From: Hsuehochloa calcarea
Lineage: Eukaryota > Streptophyta > Magnoliopsida > Poales > Poaceae
DNA length: 64,000 nucleotides
Assembly (NCBI GenBank): GCA_036346395.1
Contig: CM070598.1
Span: 4,075,517-4,139,516 of the forward strand
Direction: 5' to 3'
Shown here: piece by piece, positions 47,779 to 59,974 of the stretch
Numbering within the stretch: the stretch's first letter is position 1
Layout of the letters: each line of letters opens with the position of its first letter
The notes under the pieces: model-generated
What the model was told of the DNA's origin: nothing
The model's input: only the letters and a program-made list of their open reading frames with translations
Databases searched by the model: none
Made by a program: the position numbers and the translations under genes

Positions 47779-49639
47779 GGTTCAGAAACCGTAAAGCAGT
47801 GACAGCACAGGGCTGTCGAACAACAATTCCCGATTTCCTCCGTTTTGCATTCTGGCAAGCAGGTGCTTTTTGTGTCACCCTTGCCACCCTCCGTTTTCAG
47901 GTCGATGTTCTGCAAGACAATGTCGTAGCAAGGGGCATTCTTGCTGCAGTCGAGCTTGATGGCATCCTTGGAAATGCTTGTCCCTCGGATAGTCGGATGT
48001 TCTTGAAGACCACGTTGCTGGCCTCTACTGCTGATCCCTGAGAGCACGGCGATACATACAACTAACTGGAACGGGAGAGAAGAAGATTTGCATGCACGTG
48101 TAAAACACGTACCGTTGGATCTCCCTTGCATGGCTGAAAGGGCAAAAATAAAAGGTCATTTGAACTCTAGGTTAGAACACTTTCCAATTAGCATAACAAA
48201 AATTAACGAACGTAACAAAAGGCTAGTCAAAGGCCAAGGCAACGTGCAAACATGTCATTGGTAGCCATCACATCATCGCATTAAGAAAGCGGCGCCGATT
48301 GATTGATTAATTAATTAGTTAACTACTCTTCAGACCAACAGACAACGGTGTCACGTTAGCTATGTGTAAACTTTATCATGTAAACCACACAAGATGATGT
48401 AGAGAAGAGAGGAAGAGTATAAAGAATTGGATCGTCTCTCACGCAGTAGTCAACTGTTACACGAGAAACAATTGATTATTTCAATGAGAGAAATTTGGAA
48501 AAATTAAGAATTCCAGTGTTTTGTCTTATTCTTATTTTTTTGAATTCCTTCAGAAAGAGATAAGAATTGGTTTGGTGAATCGGAAACAATTTTATTTTAT
48601 AGAAAAATTGCAATTTCTTTTCTTATGGAACATACATATCAATATGCATGGGTAATCTCTCTTCTCCCACTTTCAGTTATTATGTCAATGGGGTTTGCAT
48701 GAAGGAGCTGTTTATAGAGACATGTAATAAGGAAACTTATTGTATAATATGTGATCAGGGTTGTCTATATAGTACGATGTAGAGAGATACTATAGACAAT
48801 AATTATCTATACTACTTAAACGTGATCATGCAACAGTTTTATTTTTTTTCCGTTGTACTGCACAGTAGAGTAGCACACCAATATATATATCTGTTCTTCT
48901 TGACCGTACAGCCAATGAAATTAAGCGCCAACGTGCACTTACGAGAGCCATGTTGATCTTGCACGAGTTCCGCCACCAGATCTCGCCGGACGTTCCCGTT
49001 GATGGTGCCGCCGCCGTTGACGCGCGGTGAGGCCGCTGACGGCGCGGCTCGGGGCACGATCCAGTGCCTCCTGTTCGTCTCGCTCCAGTCCGACCTGTTT
49101 GGAGAAGACACGTACATTGCATGGATTAGCTTCCATATCAAGAAATGCAATCCGTCGTGGAGCAATGTCAAGAGTTTTTGGAGTGATCTATCTATCTCAC
49201 CATGAAGACGATGCTGAATTTGCACGGGCCGGAGAGACTGAGAAACTTGAGCAGGTAGCTCTTCCCCTTGGGAACGAGCAGAACGGCCGGCCGTGAAGAG
49301 GAGCAGGCTGCATTCCATGCCTTCGCCAATGCCGGCATGCACGCAGAAGCAATGGGTCAGAACATTTTACTCTTGTGTGTCATCGTGCTTCCCATTGCCA
49401 TGGGCGCCGTAGCTGTCGAGGCTGAACACACCCTGCGTCGACGGCAGGGACCTGCCCCTAAGTGTGGAAGCGGATCCATCATTAGAGCTGTCAAACGAGC
49501 TCGCATTGTACATCCCATTGGCCGAGCTGCCATTGCTCATGGCTGCTGCAGCCTGGAGCACATGAGCACTGGACAGGAGGAGCAGCACGAGTAAGGGAGG
49601 CGCCATGAACAACACGAGGTTAGGCGCACCCGAGGCCAT
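47779..49639 (-). pseudogene. Polygalacturonase (GH28) pseudogene, copy 2
   Basis: Block for block it is the same as copy 1 (ATG at 49637-49639). It shares the frameshifts in the NGGGTINGNG region and in the last exon, and the same missing catalytic exons. The damage therefore came before the duplication. A few substitutions and indels distinguish the copies (for example TATATATAT length near 48883). After its 5' end, at about 49656, the sequence jumps to the AT-rich flank instead of the native promoter. Confidence 0.85.
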
Positions 49640-49655
49640 TATATTTGCACAAGGA

Positions 49656-49890
49656 AATTTTTCTGAATTAAATTTTAAAAAAATTACACAAATAAGTACA
49701 CTGGGTCAAGAGGCTCCACAAGAAAATTCATAATTGTTGAAGCCAATTTGCCATATTTAAAATTTCCTACAAAATTTTTACAAAAATGATTTTTTTTTTA
49801 AAAAAAAGAAAAACCGACGTGACGCGGCGGCGGAGGCGTTGCCGCACGGCAACAGGCGACATGAAGGGCGGGGAGGGGTTTCCTCCCTGT
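49656..49890. repeat. Second copy of the AT-rich flank at 46806-47034
   Basis: tttttctgaattaaatttta onward is the same in both places until the poly-A region near 49800. The version here then reads on into gggcggggaggggtttcctc and unique sequence, while the version at 46968-47034 is shortened by several small deletions. The join shares the short word aaattttt with both parents. Confidence 0.8.
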
Positions 49891-50706
49891 GCAACGATGT
49901 TGTTTTTACAAATACACTCTAAACACGGCCATTTCTTTAAATACACACCGAAAACGTCCCAAAACGGCCAAAAACTCCTCAATAGGTTGATCCGTTGACA
50001 TGTACGAACATACGTATAACTACGTACTATAGTAATGTATAATTAACTTGCCATGACACTAAGTAGAAGAAAATAACTTGTGCATTATGGTACTTAGCCA
50101 CGCGATTAATCACCTTCTTTAACCATCACTCCATCCGAACACGAAAAGTGAAAGTAATTAGGGCATGTACAATAGTATAGACAACTACTGTCTATGGTAC
50201 ATCTCCATGTCATCTATTTAGCTTTGTCACCAAAATGTGTTGATAAATTCTAAGACTAGGAAGTTGGACAACCCAATAGACTTGTGTTAAAAGTGAGTCA
50301 AAAGTGAGATCAAGCAGGTGGATAGCCACAAGTTGGTATTAGTCTATTTCCTCACTAGAGACAAGTAAGTACAAGAACCTTGTACCAAAGTAACAGACAC
50401 AAAATCGTTCAACCACATGTGTGATCATTACTCCCTGGCTTAGTACATTGCTCTTCCAATTGAATCTCTACAGGATGTCATTGTTCTTATATGATAAAAC
50501 AGATGCGGAATAGGGGTGAGTCAGGAGTGGGCCGGTTAAGACACTCACTGAACTATACAACGGTATGGTCCAGTCATCATCGGAGTGCGAAGTCCACTGT
50601 TGGCCGGTGGTCTCCCGAGGGTTGTATGGATTCTGAACCTACCGGGTAGAGACTAAAAAGGTTGAGCAGTGAAAAGGCTTTATTATCTCAGCTCAGTCGC
50701 ACGGTA
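49891..50706. other. Non-genic spacer left of the RbcX duplication
   Basis: I see no gene, RNA or repeat structure here. Frames are all shorter than 80 codons. Confidence 0.35.
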
Positions 50707-51759
50707 ATGTGTTGCGTGTTTATGGCCCGACAGTATGAGCATGAGGTATCTTGTGGGTAAAGTTGGGCAACTCTGCAGAGTATAACAAATAGTATTCGAA
50801 TACGTCGTGCTTCCGGTTAATGAAGCTGTGTTCATGGGTGATTCCGAGGCATAAGTAGAGTTTTTGAGATGTTAAGTTGGTAATTGCAATTGTTGAGAAA
50901 CCTCTATTGTTATTATTTATTATTGTTTTAAAGTTAAACTGTTTCAAATATAAAATGCATCCACATATGTCTTTTATGGTAAAACTGTATCATCCCTTTG
51001 ATAATCCTAGCATATAATTAATTAGGATTTCCATGTGGCTTGTTGAGTACGGTATTAATACTCACTCTTGCAAAATCTGTAAAACATCTACAGAGGAAGC
51101 ATAGGAAAATATTGAGGATCTCAATGAGCAGGATTTTAGTGGACCCCCGGATGGCAATGATTACTGTTATTAGGTCTCGACTGCGCTCAAACGGGCATGT
51201 GGTTTGGAAGTTCTTGTGTCTTATAGTATATTTGGGCTTGGATGGGCGTGTTAGTGTTAAAACTAGCTATTAAGCATTAATTTTATGTAATAAAAGTTTA
51301 ATTTTTATTATAATTCGAAAGTTTGCTTAAGATGTTGCTTATTTCATAACTGCACATCTTCATAGTTATGAAGAGTTTGACGGCCCTAAAAATGGAAACG
51401 TTACAATGATGCTGCTTCGAGATCTATCCAGTTTATGTTTTTATGATATCTTACAAGTAGTACTGTAATACTCTCGATTTGGTTGCTGAGATATGCATGC
51501 GTGGAACAATTAATAGATTGCGTCAGCCGTGCTGACTACTGCATGTTGAACCTTATGGATTGCGTCACCGATATGATACTAGCAGCTAGCTTATATGGAT
51601 AAAATGCGCATGTAAAGCATGTTTAGAATCCCAAGCTTAAATGACTTGGGAAAAAATAGGACAGCTATATAAGTGACTACAAGTGTGTGAAAATTAAGTC
51701 TCCGGCACTTTATAATTTTAATGTCGGACAGTATCCTTACCACTGATCATTGTCAGGAG

Positions 51760-52175
51760 GAGAAAAACTCAAAATGAATCAAGACAATCTGAAAGGAACC
51801 AAAGCTTCATAGTGCATATGAACCAATACTTGGTACTTTGTAATTCATATGTACAAGTATTTGCTCGCCCTAAATTAACCCTAGAGAGTGCACAAAAGAA
51901 TCGTAATCCCCCAAATACACTGTTTCCACTGATGACTGAATTGGCACATTGTATGAGATTTTCGAAAAAATGAATCAAGACAATCTGAAATGAACCAAGG
52001 ATTCAAAAAAATGAATCAAGACAATCTGAAATGAACCAAAGCTTCATTATACATATGAATTACAAAGTACAAGTATTTGCTCGCCCTAAATTAACTCTAG
52101 AGAGAGCACATCAGAATTGTAACTCCCCCAAATACACTGTTTCCACTGATGACTGAATTGGCACATTATACACCG
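51760..52175. repeat. Local ~200 bp duplication downstream of RbcX copy 1
   Basis: aatgaatcaagacaatctga to gaattggcacattgta occurs at about 51773-51957 and again at 52010-52170, with scattered differences. A third, 41 bp piece of its start lies between them (51970-52010). The same doublet, without the short piece, lies in unit 2 (about 55537-55895). Confidence 0.8.
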
Positions 52176-52416
52176 TTGAAGTGATGCAAAGGACGAAACA
52201 GTTTGCAGCGTCTGCAGGAAATGACCAAATCAAGTGTAGTCTCCGCTAGATCATCATACATCCGACTCGATATTGCATTGGACATACTGGTACATTGTAC
52301 ACTTTATGTACATCTGACTCGTGCAGAAATCAGAATGCTCGATCTCTACCTATAATAAGCTAAGTTTAGAAACCCAAAAGAATGTACTAATGTCTCAGAT
52401 ATAGGCAGCCTAGGCA

Positions 52417-53549
52417 TCAACCAATTTTCTCTGTGTTTGGGTCGTCTGTTGGCCAAATGACAGTCTCCATGAGCCGCTCTCGCATCAGCGCCAGGTTCTC
52501 GTCAGATATCTTCTCGTACATCTTTGCGTGATCACATTTCTGATAATTAAAACGGAAGCAGATTTCAGTTCAGAACTTAGCTAAACTCAACAGGCTGCCC
52601 AATAGAGTAATAGATTACTACAGTATAAACCGATGCCAATTACCTTGATCCATTTCCCGTACAAGTGAAGCCTAGTTATCATCACTCTCTCCGCAAGCTC
52701 CTGCCTCTCCTGTAACAAAGAGAAAAAAGCATTTTTTTGTAAGCTTTGCAGCAGTAGATGGAAGAAGATCTTAATTTGAGTTCGTTCCAAAATTACATCA
52801 ATTATGGATGCATTTACCTTACTAAGAGAACGAAGGAACAGTTTGCCGTCAGTAGGCTTGTTCACAGCAACAAAGCTGACGGGGAAGCAAGAACAGATTT
52901 ATACAACTGTCAGAAAGAGAAGTTAATTTCACTAGAATTACATATATAGATCGGATGATGGATGGATTTCTTACTTGTAGAACCAGCGGTAGCTGGGTGG
53001 GTTCATTTCGTAGAGCTGGTTCAGCACGGTCCTCACGGCTTTGTAGGTGAAGAGATTCATCAGTTGCTGCACAAACATGAACAGGAAATTTCCTTTATTC
53101 ACCTCAAGCAAGAAAAAGTCAGCAAAATCAACTTAGGCTATTACTTGTATACAAATACACATTCAATCCGAGAGACCTTAATTGGTTGGGAGATGTTTCA
53201 ATAAATTAAAGGATCAGAGAATTCCCCCGGAAGCAGTAGCATTACAGCAAATCCTTCCAACTTGTTGTGTGTTTCTTTTCACATCTAACAGTTTTAACAT
53301 ACTAGTACTATACTAGCTGGTCCCTCTGTTCAGAAATATACGATATTTTCGAAAACGTATATTCAAACTTTTTTAACTTTGACCACTGATATATAAAAAG
53401 TTATTTATATTGGTCGTATAAAAATTGTATCATTAGATTAGCTAAGAAAAATATTTTCATAATATAATAATTTTATATTAGTTTACGAACATATTAATAT
53501 AAAAAGTAATAGTTAGAGTTGGAAATTAACCACGTCGATATCCAAAACA

Positions 53550-53601
<52 letters not shown>

Positions 53602-53986
53602 AACAGAGGGTAGAAAAGGCAAGACATATGTACGCAAGAAGTTCAAGATCCAAGGAACAAGGGAAATTAAGACGAAAGTGATGAGCTTAATTAATTACCA
53701 CGTGGACGTCCTCAAAGCCATCCTCGTACTGGCCCCCGAGGTTGCTGACGATGCCGAGGCCCCTCTTGCTCCTGCTCCGGCACTGCCTGAGCCTGACCGA
53801 GCACGCCAGCCGGCGAGGCCTCCTCCTCCAGTCCCCGACGAACAAGCTAGTACCGCTCACCCCTGATCCTGAGGAGGCCCCCACACGCCTCTTCCTCAGC
53901 TCTGCCGCCCTGCCGCCATCCGCCCTCACGTCGACAGTGGTGACCGCGACGACCGCCGGCATCACCTGAACGCCGGCCACGCTCAT
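52417..53986 (-). CDS. RBCX: RbcX-type Rubisco assembly chaperone, copy 1
   Basis: Five exons on the minus strand: 53699-53986, 52975-53066, 52818-52875, 52644-52709 and 52417-52539, all with GT-AG borders and an open frame of 208 residues. The first ~75 residues are rich in Ala, Arg and Ser, as in a chloroplast transit peptide. From about residue 85 the family blocks follow: LMNLFTYKAVRTVLNQLYEM, NPPSYRWFYN, KPTDGKLFLRSLSK, ELAERVMITRLHLYGKWIK and KMYEKISDENLALMRERLME. RbcX works as a dimer in the stroma, clamping the C-terminal tail of folded RbcL during assembly of the Rubisco core. The long C-terminal KCDHAK...ETVIWPTDD end resembles the plant RbcX2 type as I remember it. The ATG was chosen because it lies about 100 bases behind a TATA-like box. 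The next gene, 3.7 kb to the right, is its twin. Confidence 0.85.
53322..53610. mobile_element. Stowaway-type MITE in RbcX copy 1, intron 1
   Basis: Terminal inverted repeats ccctctgttc and gaacagaggg (end at 53610, next bases ta) match the common grass Stowaway ends. The inside is AT-rich and non-coding, and carries the (TA)n run. The left TA target base pair seems to have mutated. Confidence 0.75.
53552..53597. repeat. (TA)n microsatellite
   Basis: About 22 TA units lie just inside the right end of the Stowaway element. The same tract stands in the second RbcX unit at 57272-57317. Confidence 0.9.
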
Positions 53987-54089
53987 GCTGCTGTTCTTCC
54001 TTCTTCAAGGAGACTAATGAACGAAGAACAGCAGCGGCTAGCGTCTTCTTGATCAAGCTCAGCTTCAGGGTTGGGCTGTTTCGGTATGG

Positions 54090-54096
54090 TATATAA
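54090..54096 (-). promoter_or_regulatory. TATA-like box of RbcX copy 1
   Basis: TTATATA on the minus strand, about 105 bases before the ATG at 53986, is the only TATA-like word at a suitable distance. An ACGT-core G-box (CACGTG, 54381-54386) next to a CCAAT on the minus strand (54389-54393) lies about 290 bases further up. Such boxes are common in light-regulated promoters. Confidence 0.5.
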
Positions 54097-56140
54097 CCAA
54101 GTGGCAGAAGAGGAAGGGGGAGGAGGTGGTGGTGTTGGAGTGTTGTTTCGCCTTCCCTTTTCTTTGACGCTCTCCTCCTGGCTGGCTTGCCTGGCTGAAA
54201 CTCTCACCAACCAAATTTTCTGAGGTCCACGGCGCATGCAGTTTTCAGCCTAGCACCAGGAAAATTTCACGTTTGCACACCTCGTTTTGGTACTTCAGCT
54301 CCGCGCTCGACACGACGGTCCCGGCGAAGATTCTAAAAGGCCGGTTTGGCACTGCCGGAAGGGAGACATTCTCGTGGCCCCACGTGTCATTGGCACGCCC
54401 AAATGGCGAAGACTGGAGGGAAGAAAGAGGCTCATCCGTTTCCCGCAGGATCGGCGAACCTGATAGAGTTTATGTGTTGCGTGTTTATGGCCCGACAAGA
54501 TGAGCATGAGGTATCTTGTGGGTAAGTTGGGCAACTCTGCAGAGTATAACAAATAGTATTCGAATACGTCGTGCTTAGGTTAATGAAGTCGTGTTCATGG
54601 GTGATTCGAGAGGCATAAGTAGAGTTTTTGAGATGTTAAGTTGGTAATTGCAATTGTTGAGAAACCTCTATTGTTATTATTTATTATTGTTTTAAAGTTA
54701 AACTGTTTCAAATATAAAATGCATCCACATATGTCTTTTATGGTAAAACTGTATCATCCCTTTGATAATCCTAGCATGTAATTAATTAGGATTTCCATGT
54801 GGCTTGTTGAGTACGGTAGTAATACTCACTCTTGCAAAATCTGTAAAAACATCTACAGAGGAAGCATAGGAAAATATTGAGGATCTCAATGAGCAGGATT
54901 TTAGTGGACCCCCGGATGGCAATGATTACTGTTATTAGGTCTCGACTACGCTCAAACGGGCATGTGGTTTGGAAGTTCTTTTGTCTTATAGTATATTTGG
55001 GCTTAGATGGGCGTGTTAGTGTTAAAACTAGCTATTAAGCATTAATTTTATGTAATAAAAGTTTAATTTTTATTGTAATTCGAAAGTTTGCTTAAGATGT
55101 TGCTTATTTCATAACTGCACATCTTCATAGTTATGAAGAGTTTGACGGCCCTAAAAATGGAAACGTTACAATGATGCTGCTTCGAGATCTATCCAGTTTA
55201 TGTTTTTATGATATCTTACAAGTAGTACTGTAATACTCTCGATTTGGTTGCTGAGATATGCATGCGTGGAACAATTAATAGATTGCGTCAGCCGTGCTGA
55301 CTACTGCATGTTGAACCTTATGGATTGCGTCACCGATATGATACTAGCAGCTAGCTTATATGGATAAAATGCGCATGTAAAGCATGTTTAGAATCCCAAG
55401 CTTAAATGACTTGGGAAAAAATAGGACAGCTATATAAGTGACTACAAGTGTGTGAAAATTAAGTCTCCGGCACTTTATAATTTTAATGTCGGACAGTATC
55501 CTTACCACTGATCATTGTCAGGAGGAGAAAAACTCAAAATGAATCAAGACAATCTGAAAGGAACCAAAGCTTCATAGTGCATATGAACCAATACTTGGTA
55601 CTTTGTAATTTATGTGTACAAGTATTTGCTCGCCCTAAATTAACCCTAGAGAGTGCACAAAAGAATCGTAATCCCCCAAATACACTGTTTCCACTGATGA
55701 CTGAATTGGCACATTGTATGAGATTTTCGAAAAAATGAATCAAGACAATCTGAAATGAACCAAAGCTTCATTATACATATGAATTACAAAGTACAAGTAT
55801 TTGCTCGCCCTAAATTAACTCTAGAGAGAGCACATCAGAATTGTAACTCCCCCAAATACACTGTTTCCACTGATGACTGAATTGGCACATTATACACCGT
55901 TGAAGTGATGCAAAGGACGAAACAGTTTGCAGCGTCTGCAGGAAATGACCAAATCAAGTGTAGTCTCCGCTAGATCATCATACATCTGACTCGATATTTC
56001 ATTGGACATACTGGTACATTGTACACTTTATGTACATCTGACTCGTGCAGAAATCAGAATGTTCGATCTCTACCTATAATAAGCTAAGTTTAGAAACCCA
56101 AAAGAATGTACTAATGTCTCAGATATAGGCAGCCTAGGCA

Positions 56141-57269
56141 TCAACCAATTTTCTCTGTGTTTGGGTCGTCTGTTGGCCAAATGACAGTCTCCATGAGCCG
56201 CTCTCGCATCAGCGCCAGGTTCTCGTCAGATATCTTCTCGTACATCTTTGCGTGATCACATTTCTGATAATTAAAACGGAAGCAGATTTCAGTTCAGAAC
56301 TTAGCTAAACTCAACAGGCTGCCCAATAGAGTAATAGATTACTACAGTATAAACCGATGCCAATTACCTTGATCCATTTCCCGTACAAGTGAAGCCTAGT
56401 TATCATCACTCTCTCCGCAAGCTCCTGCCTCTCCTGTAACAAAAGAGAAAAAAAGCATTTTTTTGTAAGCTTTGCAGCAGTAGATGGAAGAAGATCTTAA
56501 TTTGAGTTCGTTCCAAAATTACATCAATTATGGATGCATTTACCTTACTAAGAGAACGAAGGAACAGTTTGCCGTCAGTAGGCTTGTTCACAGCAACAAA
56601 GCTGACGGGGAAGCAAGAACAGATTTATACAACTGTCAGAAAGAGAAGTTAATTTCACTAGAATTACATATATAGATCGGATGATGGATGGATTTCTTAC
56701 TTGTAGAACCAGCGGTAGCTGGGTGGGTTCATTTCGTAGAGCTGGTTCAGCACGGTCCTCACGGCTTTGTAGGTGAAGAGATTCATCAGTTGCTGCACAA
56801 ACATGAACAGGAAATTTCCTTTATTCACCTCAAGCAAGAAGTCAGCAAAATCAACTTAGGCTATTACTTGTATACAAATACACATTCAATCCGAGAGACC
56901 TTAATTGGTTGGGAGATGTTTCAATAAATTAAAGGATCAGAGAATTCCCCCGGAAGCAGTAGCATTACAGCAAATCCTTCCAACTTGTTGTGTGTTTCTT
57001 TTCACATCTAACAGTTTTAACATACTAGTACTATACTAGCTAGTCCCTCCGTTCAAAAATATACGATATTTTAGAAAACGTATATTCAAAAAAATTTAAC
57101 TTTGACCACTGATATATAAAAAGTTATTTATATTGGTCGTATAAAAAATTGTATCATTAGATTAGCCAAGAAAAATATTTTCATAATATAATAATTTTAT
57201 ATTAGTTTACAAACATATTAATATAAAAAGTAATAGTTAGAGTTGGAAACTGCGTCGATGTCCAAAACA

Positions 57270-57320
<51 letters not shown>

Positions 57321-57707
57321 TGAACAGAGGGTAGAAAAAGCAAGACATATGTACGCAAGAAGTTCAAGATCCAAGGAACAAGGGAAATTAAGACGAAAGT
57401 GATGAGCTTAATTAATTACCACGTGGACGTCCTCAAAGCCATCCTCGTACTGGCCCCCGAGGTTGCTGACGATGCCGAGGCCCCTCTTGCTCCTGCTCCG
57501 GCACTGCCTGAGCCTGACCGAGCACGCCAGCCGGCGAGGCCTCCTCCTCCAGTCCCCGACGAACAAGCTAGTACCGCTCACCCCTGATCCTGAGGCGGCC
57601 CCCACACGCCTCTTCCTCAGCTCTGCCGCCCTGCCGCCATCCGCCCTCACGTCGACGGTGGTGACCGCGACGACCGCCGGCATCACCTGAACGCCGGCCA
57701 CGCTCAT
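56141..57707 (-). CDS. RBCX: RbcX-type Rubisco assembly chaperone, copy 2
   Basis: Five exons: 57420-57707, 56701-56792, 56544-56601, 56368-56433 and 56141-56263. All borders are kept and the 208-residue frame is intact. The only residue change I find against copy 1 is Ala for Ser in the transit-peptide region (ASGSG against SSGSG). The leader lacks four bases present in copy 1, so the frame is open further upstream to an ATG at 57953. That ATG lies before the TATA-like box and is unlikely to be transcribed. The upstream region also has a 26-base insertion near 58030 and a shortened stretch before the G-box (58109-58114). Both copies could be expressed; which one is active cannot be told from sequence. 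Confidence 0.85.
57045..57331. mobile_element. Stowaway-type MITE in RbcX copy 2, intron 1
   Basis: Same element and position as at 53322-53610. Its left end (ccctccgttc) is closer to the usual Stowaway terminus than in copy 1. It was inserted before the unit was duplicated. Confidence 0.75.
57272..57317. repeat. (TA)n microsatellite, second copy
   Basis: Same tract as 53552-53597 and of the same length by eye. Equal length in so unstable a repeat speaks for a recent duplication. Confidence 0.9.
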
Positions 57708-58701
57708 GCTGCTGTTCTTCTTCAAGGAGACTAATGAACGAAGAACAGCGGCGGCTAGCGTCTTCTTGATCAAGCTCAGCTTCAGGGTTGGGCTGTTTCG
57801 GTATGGTATATAACCAAGTGGCAGAAGAGGAAGGGGAGGAGGTGGTGGTGTTGGAGTGTTGTTTCGCCTTCCCTTTTCTTTGACGCTCTCCTCCTGGCTG
57901 GCTGGCCTGGCTGAAACTCTCACCAACCAAATTTTCTGAGGTCCACGGCGCATGCAGTTTTCAGCCTAGCACCAGGAAAATTTCACGTTTGCACACCTCG
58001 TTTTGGTACTTCAGCTCCGCGCTCGACACGCGGCGGCGAGCGGTTGGACGCGACGGTCCCGGCGAAGATTCTAAAAGGCCGGTTTGGCACTGCCGGAAGG
58101 GACGGCCCCACGTGTCATTGGCACGCCCAAATGGCGAAGACTGGAGGGAAGAAAGAGGCTCATCCGTTTCCCGCAGGATCGGCGAACCTGATAAGAGTTT
58201 CAGAACAAGGCCACGGCGCTTCAGGTTGCAGCTGTACACGAACACGATGATGGCATTTGGGTTCCCGTCCGTATACAACGTGTATTCCTAGTAGAGTATG
58301 TAGTAGTATTTCCCAACTCGTCTCCTGGGCTACCGCTAGGCGCTAGAGCAGCACGGCACGCAAACTGCAAGTCTCCTGCACATTACACCCCAAGCAGGGA
58401 GTTTCTTGCTGGAACAAGCACCAAACCTCGCATATTTCAGGTCAAGGTTTGCATGCAGTAGCTGCAGCACAAGAGCACGTAACCTCCTCATGTTCCAACA
58501 AGCACAAGGCTGCGTTTTACTTCTTGTCAACTGCAGAAAATAGACACAGCTTGAGCAGAAATGCTTCTTAAAATTTCGCACACATAAGCAGGCAGCGCCT
58601 AGGGAGTAGGGACAGTACAGAGTTTCACCAAATGTCAGTAACCACTCCAGTTTAGTGACTTGTCAATAAAGTCTCGAGTTCAAATCATATGCAGCACCAC
58701 A

Positions 58702-59416
58702 GACGGGTGAAACCGGAGTAGATATTGCTTACCTATATCTTAATCTATATTTTTTTTTCTCGAAATTAGATCAAGATACTAAAACGAATTCAGAGTATTT
58801 TGGGATCCGAGGCGGATTCAGGAACAGATAGTCGGATAGAACTCGAGTACATATGTCTCACAAGAACAAACAATCACATTGTTACATAATCACATAACAT
58901 AGAAGCTTAAAATCTTACATAATCAACAAAGTTCATACATAAATTTGGCACGATCACGATAACATAAGCTAAGATAATTATTTTTATCTATTATTGATTT
59001 ATTTGAGCAATTTCTTGAATTTATAGAAGCTTTTCATATTATTTTTCCCAGACTAAAAACGTTCTTATGGAATTAATATAAGTGTTTTCGAAGTTTGAAA
59101 ATATTTAATTCGGGTTCCAAAATATTATAAAATACCTATGATTTTTTCTAAATTTTTTTGTTTTGCTATTTTTCGTAGCCCACAAACCTTTTTGAAATTA
59201 TTCTTTTTCTTCCTACAATACAGAAAACACGAGAAACTAGCCGACGTATTCCGAATCCGTCGGATAGCACTTTAGTCGCTCCGGATCCAGATTTAACTAC
59301 CCGGACCTGGCCTCGAAGTCGAATCCGCTCGGATAGTAAAATAGCTTCCCGGATTCAATCCCCATCCAATCGGGCTCCTGATCAGGTAGGAACTATCTGC
59401 CTAAATTTCACCCCTA
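58702..59416. mobile_element. hAT-like non-autonomous element
   Basis: The ends are inverted: gacgggtgaaac on the left and, as complement of the right end, taggggtgaaat. Eight-base flanks gcaccaca and gtaccacc agree in six positions, fitting an aged hAT target duplication. The interior has many gatccgNatN and gtcggata words and no coding frame. Confidence 0.5.
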
Positions 59417-59974
59417 GTACCACCTATCATCTTACATAATTTGAGCAAATCAAGAGAAATACTGACAGGTAAAAAAACAAAGGTCATACAAGTTTTCTAC
59501 CTATCACAGAAGCATAAGTAAATACTAAATCGGATGGCCGTAGCAAGCAAGCTGAGGTCCAGATTGCTTATGAGTGTCCGTGATGGCCAGTGACGGCTGG
59601 GAACACAGCAGGCAGGGCAGCCAGCCAATCAGACAGCACTTAGTAGGCAGAGCATCAACACATCCAAAACGTGGATTCAAAAAAGAAACACGTTAAAAAC
59701 AGAGGCACTTAATTGAGAAGCTACCTGCTAAACACTATCTATAGGTACAAGTAGTTATCTCCGGAGACTTTCACCAGAAAAAAAAGATCAATCGAGACAT
59801 AATTATGTAGCATTAATTCATAAAAAGAGTAGCATGGTACCATAATCCAAAACTTGACAGCAAATAGAGACATCTAGACGCAGCAAAATCCAAAGATGAC
59901 ACCCAGTTCTTAACTATAATAAAGCAAAGTGCATTAGACAACTCCCAGCAAGTAAAACTCTTTACTCCAACATC
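59417..59974. other. Spacer and 3' untranslated region of ribosomal protein S2
   Basis: No further gene is seen. The part nearest 59974 should be the transcribed tail of the minus-strand S2 gene. An exact AATAAA-like signal on that strand was not pinned down. Confidence 0.35.

Larger units (their letters stand above)
50707..54472. repeat. Tandem duplication unit 1 with RbcX
   Basis: The unit starts at atgtgttgcgtgtttatggc and ends at ggcgaacctgata plus gagttt. It repeats head to tail as 54473-58200. The copies agree almost throughout, including introns, MITE and microsatellite. Differences are small: an extra ~41 bp in unit 1 near 51970-52010, and 26 bp present only in unit 2 near 58030. The border shares the short word gagttt(at) with both flanks. 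Confidence 0.92.
54473..58200. repeat. Tandem duplication unit 2 with RbcX
   Basis: Head-to-tail copy of 50707-54472 (3728 bases against 3766). It keeps all exons, introns, the MITE and the G-box, with few base changes. Sequence to the right of 58200 is not found in unit 1. Confidence 0.92.
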
